A DNA stretch of 64,000 nucleotides from Favolaschia claudopus (Eukaryota; Basidiomycota; Agaricomycetes; Agaricales; Mycenaceae). Shown here one piece after another: positions 60,411 to 64,000 of this stretch (its first letter is position 1; every line of letters starts with the position of its first letter). The stretch covers positions 2,170,001-2,234,000 of the forward strand of contig JAWWNJ010000001.1 in assembly GCA_037176885.1 (NCBI GenBank). Direction: 5' to 3'. The notes under the pieces were generated by a model. The model saw only the letters and a list, made by a program, of their open reading frames with translations. It did no database searches and was not told where the DNA came from. A program made the position numbers and the translations under genes.

Positions 60411-61210
60411 TCAATTTTGTAAGTTGATGTCTACTAAACGTCCAGAAATATCTTCACCAAGTAGAATTCGGAACTGCGAGTCGAGCTTCGTGAATTGTGT
60501 TGCAGCCTTGTTTAGCGTAGCCGAAGCCTCTCTCGAGACATCGATAGGTGCTGACGAACCACCTAATGTCTGCCCTTTGCCCGAAAATGCGGTGGTAGTG
60601 GCTGACGAGCTTGCATGGCGCCGCAGAGTAGATTCCAGCTCACTGCATCTTAGTTCAATGCGAAGTGGACATGGAGGAGAAATTCGGAAACACACGCTCT
60701 ATTAGCCCCTCGAACCTGATCGACTTTCGTAGACCCTTTCAAAAAGATGAATGTCGGCCTGAACACCGTGCGCTTTGCATTAGCGATGAAACTTTCAAGA
60801 AGACACCTGACAGACATTGCGGAGACTCTGTACAGTGCAGCCACATCTTTGGCGGCATCCACGTCGCACTTGAAGAAATTGACATTCGTGTATTGCTTGG
60901 AAAGGGCTTCGAAAGTTGGCGCGATGGCATGACAAGGTCCACACCTAACGCGAAGTAAAGTTTTCACATAATTTATTGAGCTAGATCAGATGAACAGGTT
61001 AGTTTGTGGGCGAACCAGTCTACAGACTGCCCACCAGCGGCAATGGTAGTATACCAGGTTGCATGAAAGTCAATTACCTGACGAGAGTTTTGTATTCGTT
61101 TGTACATGTGCTTCAGTCCGTTATGGCCAATATCTCACTGAGAGCTTGTCTTTGGACTTGGAAAGGTAGCCATTGAGTTGTGACACTGAATCCAAATGAG
61201 TTATCGACAT
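60411..61210 (-). CDS. thioredoxin with C-terminal extension
   Basis: Disulphide reductase. Exon 1 MSITHLDSVSQLNGYLSKSK ends in a GTGAGA donor; exon 2 gives VIDFHATW; a ~100-nt intron separates the Trp from the rest of the WCGPC active site. CGPCHAIAPTFEALSKQY, NFFKCDVDAAKDVAALYRVS and, after another intron, PTFIFLKGSTKVDQVRGAN follow (cis-Pro in MPTF). A last exon adds about 90 residues (ESTLRRHASSSATTTAFSGK, LNKAATQFTKLDSQFRILLG) beyond the normal ~105-residue thioredoxin. The extension has no family I know; it is not a PITH domain. Confidence 0.9.
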
Positions 61211-61348
61211 GGCGAAAGCAGGAGTCTGAGATGAGGTTGGTTCTGGTTGGTACACAAGCGCTTAGCGATCGAACACGTGAAACTCCGCTAATGATTACGT
61301 GATACCAAAATATCGTTTGTAACGTAGTACACTGTACAGTGCTTAGTG

Positions 61349-63031
61349 CTACGTCCGACGAGGCGCCGGTGTAAGACCATGGAGATTGTTCGGTCCCTCG
61401 CCTCCGGGGTGGTCGTTATCAAACAGTTCTACCAGCTGTTCGCGAGGGAGAATATGTCTTGGGAATTCGTTCTCTGAAGTCAGAACCTGAGACGGAAAAC
61501 CGTAGTTTTGAAGCGCGACCGCCATTGGCGTCCGCCTTTCTTCCCCGGCAGAAGACGCGCGTCTGCGGCGTGAAACTTGGGTTTCGCCTCTTGGAGTCTT
61601 GGCCGACAGATGATCCTCTTCAGTGTGCCGCAAACTTCCTGTTTTCTTCTTCGACTTGAGTTCCTCCTCATACGACGATTGGACCCGCCGGTGGAGCGTC
61701 CACATGTTAGGCACAGGGTTCTGTCTTGAAGGTGGTGGGCCGAAGCGACACGGGGGTTCTAGTTTCTCTGCAACAAGTTTTGTAGTGACGCTCTTCTTGA
61801 CAAAGTGCATGAACTTCATCTTTCGCCCTTGGCTCTGGTGGAGGAGATAAGGCGAACATAAGAACGAAATGGGTGTCAGAGTCTTCTCCCCGTCAATGAT
61901 CCTCCCAGATTCGGAATGATACAGGTCTTCGACCAGATACTCGAATCTCCACTTCAACTTGACATCCCCGGACTCGAAGGAAGATGAGGGAAGATGTAGA
62001 TGTGAACTTTCCATGCCCTGCACAGTGTAGACTCCGTTGGTTTTGAGACTGAGGTAAGCCTGGCGAGAAAGATAATCCCGAGTCTCATCACCATTGATTG
62101 AGAGTCGTCGAATGATAGGAAAGTCGCTATCAAAGGGTGCATAATGAAACCGGAAGCTCTCCCGCTTGATAGGACGGAACAATGCCAGAGCGCCGTCCGA
62201 TGAATCCCAACCTCTTGCTTGCTTGGGAAACCCTACGAGCCTAAATGTGGGGTGGATTGAACGGAAGGCTTCCTGATCAACTAGAAGCTCGATGACAGTG
62301 CCTTCAAGCCATGTAAGATGTTGTGGGATTGGGATCGGTTCTGCTTTGGATAAGTTGGAAGACCGGATATGTGGCTGGCGAACTAAGTTGGCACGAATTT
62401 CTGAAGGACGCTGAGGTACAGGAGCGGATAGCCTATTCTGTACGTCCTGAACGCTCTCCTTGTTGCGTGGTCTCAAAGCTGGAATCCAAGATCTGCTCGC
62501 AGAGAGAGACTGGCCATTGTGTATAGAGAAATCAAACTTTCGCCACGAAGAAGTAGAGGGAGGACAAGTGTTGATGGATGTTGAAGATAGTAGATGTGCT
62601 AGGGATGATGAGCTAGTCGTTTGTAAGGTAGAGGCGATCTGCGGAGCTTCGATGTTCTGGATGCAAGTCAAGGCTGCCCGGGTTGGCGAGAGCGCAGGAG
62701 TGCAAGAAGGGGTCACTGAGTTCGGCGAGCCGTGTGAAGACGAATCGCAAACAGCAGGTCCGTAGGGCTCGCGTGGAAAGGTTGGAGTGAGCGGGGACCG
62801 ACAGGAGTTGCTCTGAATCGACTGCCGATGGAGCGGTCCAAAAGTCCCAACAGACCCACGATGGTCTTGTATAATTTCCAAGTCGTCAAAGTCAACGTCA
62901 AGGTCGAATAGGATGGGTATGCTATCGCTCGAGCAGGATATGCCAATTGCATTTAAGATAGGCGAAGGGGGTGAGATATTCGAAAGGGCGAGGATAGCGG
63001 AATCACGGAAGGAGATGTGCTGAGAATCCAT
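61349..63031 (-). CDS. conserved-looking protein of unknown function
   Basis: Single long exon, about 560 residues from the ATG at 63031 (MDSQHISFRDSAILALSNIS). The N-terminal half is Ser/Pro-rich (SPTRAALTC, SSSSLAHLLSS). A folded-looking middle region follows: HLTWLEGTVIELLVDQEAFR, FRLVGFPKQARGWDSSDGAL, FRPIKRESFRFHYAPFDSDF, AYLSLKTNGVYTVQGMESSH, LKWRFEYLVEDLYHSESGRI, EKTLTPISFLCSPYLLHQSQ. The C-terminal third is basic (KSKKKTG, SRRRRASSAG). Long open frame and codon use support a real gene. I do not recognise a domain. Confidence 0.68.
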   Translation of the reverse strand: MDSQHISFRDSAILALSNISPPSPILNAIGISCSSDSIPILFDLDVDFDDLEIIQDHRGSVGTFGPLHRQSIQSNSCRSPLTPTFPREPYGPAVCDSSSHGSPNSVTPSCTPALSPTRAALTCIQNIEAPQIASTLQTTSSSSLAHLLSSTSINTCPPSTSSWRKFDFSIHNGQSLSASRSWIPALRPRNKESVQDVQNRLSAPVPQRPSEIRANLVRQPHIRSSNLSKAEPIPIPQHLTWLEGTVIELLVDQEAFRSIHPTFRLVGFPKQARGWDSSDGALALFRPIKRESFRFHYAPFDSDFPIIRRLSINGDETRDYLSRQAYLSLKTNGVYTVQGMESSHLHLPSSSFESGDVKLKWRFEYLVEDLYHSESGRIIDGEKTLTPISFLCSPYLLHQSQGRKMKFMHFVKKSVTTKLVAEKLEPPCRFGPPPSRQNPVPNMWTLHRRVQSSYEEELKSKKKTGSLRHTEEDHLSAKTPRGETQVSRRRRASSAGEERRTPMAVALQNYGFPSQVLTSENEFPRHILPREQLVELFDNDHPGGEGPNNLHGLTPAPRRT

Positions 63032-63486
63032 AGAGATTTGGTGTGAGTGGAGGCTACGCGGGCTTTCCAAGTGTCGCCTCAGTAGGATAAGGTGGTGGTC
63101 GTATAGCAAGGGCACAATCCATTTTCTCGCGCTTTACGTGATCAACTTCGTTTGAGGATCGTCCGTTCCCCTCGTGGGGTGCGGGCTTGTTGCTCGCTGT
63201 ACTGCGACTCAAAAAAAATCAATGATTCGTGTGATCCAACTTTCGTGCCTACCCATCCCTATGTCCCTGGTACTTGGTTGCTTCGAGCTTTCCTCCGCCC
63301 TCGAATCCTTGATCAAAAGGAAACAAAGTCGATTACCCGAATTTTCAGCGTCCTCCGTCCTTCCACAAGAACAGATACTAGTTAGTTGTATATTGTCCAC
63401 GCACATACACTATTACAATTATCGCACGCATACACAAGCAAAAAGATTATCAACAAAAAATCAGTCCAACCTCAATCTAACGCCAA

Positions 63487-63873
63487 TCAACCACCCCCTC
63501 CAGTCATTTGTCGCACGATGTTAGTATTTCTAATGCCAACGACGCTCTTTGGCCGGGGTCGCAAAGCACTGGCGAGTCCCTTCGTAGGACTGATGCTTCT
63601 CGTGGGACTCAACCCGCCTCCAGTCAACTGCCTGAAGATTGCGGGATCTGCACCACCGTATCCCATCATGCCCTTGGTTGGGCTGACGCTACGCGTTGGG
63701 CTCGCACCACCGCCCGTCATCTGCCTAAAGATGCCAGAATCGCCGCCGTACCCCGTGAATTGACGGGCGATGGTTGTGGTGCCAGTCGATTGAGGGACCA
63801 CTTTCTGATTGCCAGTATACGATGGTACCAAAGTCGCAGCCCGCGTTGGAGAGCCTTGAGGCGATCCACGCAT
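63487..63873 (-). CDS. small repeat protein with SPTR/SPTKG motifs
   Basis: 128 residues from ATG at 63873 (MRGSPQGSPTRAATLVPSYT). Four imperfect repeats of 'xRQ(M/L/F)TGGG': ARQFTGYGG, FRQMTGGGASPTRSVSPTKG, FRQLTGGGLSPTRSISPTKG, VRQMTGGGG. The two full units contain SPTK, a CDK-type (S/T-P-x-K) phosphorylation consensus. Low-complexity and Arg/Gly/Thr-rich, so probably disordered. It may have an upstream exon beyond 63900. Function unknown. Confidence 0.5.
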   Translation of the reverse strand: MRGSPQGSPTRAATLVPSYTGNQKVVPQSTGTTTIARQFTGYGGDSGIFRQMTGGGASPTRSVSPTKGMMGYGGADPAIFRQLTGGGLSPTRSISPTKGLASALRPRPKSVVGIRNTNIVRQMTGGGG

Positions 63874-64000
63874 GGCAGTAGGTAGTAAAAGCTAAGCAAG
63901 ACCAAATTAGTTTGATCCTTTCTCATTTGATATTGACCCACTGAGCACTCCCGGCACCACACACCGCCTTCCCCATCCTCCTTCGCAGCACTGTCCAACT

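Overview
This is a gene-dense stretch of a filamentous basidiomycete genome, almost certainly an agaricomycete. Nearly every gene is broken by short introns (about 45-70 nt, GT-AG with pyrimidine-poor ends and CTNAC-type branch sites). Intergenic gaps are often below 200 bp. Several families seen here are typical of Agaricomycetes: a DUF6593-like protein, the multi-membrane-span 'PDIAGIGVR' family, a condensation-like acyltransferase with a GVNDM/HxxxDG signature, and an intron-rich aldo-keto reductase. I see no tRNA, rRNA, CRISPR array or intact transposon. Gene models were assembled by eye from conserved motifs and splice sites, so outer limits and some internal exons are approximate.

Layout. 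1-6.6 kb: an FBXO21-like F-box protein running off the left edge, the ribosome-biogenesis factor RRP1/Nop52, 5-hydroxyisourate hydrolase, the NEDD8-conjugating enzyme UBC12 and a DUF6593-like protein. 6.6-15 kb: the bifunctional PABA synthase ABZ1, dCMP deaminase DCD1, RNase P/MRP subunit POP3 and the ESCRT regulator VTA1. 15-26.6 kb: an arrestin-domain protein, a coiled-coil protein, a circularly permuted GNL1-type GTPase, a SAM methyltransferase and the t-UTP WD-repeat protein NAN1/UTP17. 27.8-33 kb: two tandem F-box genes from a ~1.7 kb direct duplication; the left copy has acquired a different 5' exon. 34-41.5 kb: a PB1/UBA-like protein, an 18-exon xylose reductase, a ketopantoate reductase and a membrane protein. 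41.6-48 kb: an O-fucosyltransferase-like glycosyltransferase head-to-head with a GDP-fucose-type nucleotide-sugar transporter, then a condensation-like acyltransferase. 48.4-64 kb: a TBC-domain protein, a gamma-tubulin complex protein, inorganic pyrophosphatase, the nucleoporin POM152, an RNase III-like/dsRBD protein, a thioredoxin with a C-terminal extension, and two proteins of unknown function.

Most genes are housekeeping and not organised as a pathway cluster. Themes that recur are ribosome and RNA maturation (RRP1, NAN1, POP3, GNL1, RNase III-like), nucleotide and folate metabolism (ABZ1, DCD1, HIUase), and membrane or nuclear architecture (VTA1, TBC protein, POM152, gamma-tubulin complex). 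The fucosyltransferase/GDP-sugar transporter pair is the one adjacency that suggests a shared pathway. The points most worth a second look are a splice donor that reads GA where GT is needed in the methyltransferase gene, the chimeric F-box duplicate with a sharply bounded conversion-like tract, two enzymes that have lost catalytic residues (TBC and RNase III-like), two GC-AG introns, and paired ACGCGT elements in two divergent promoters.
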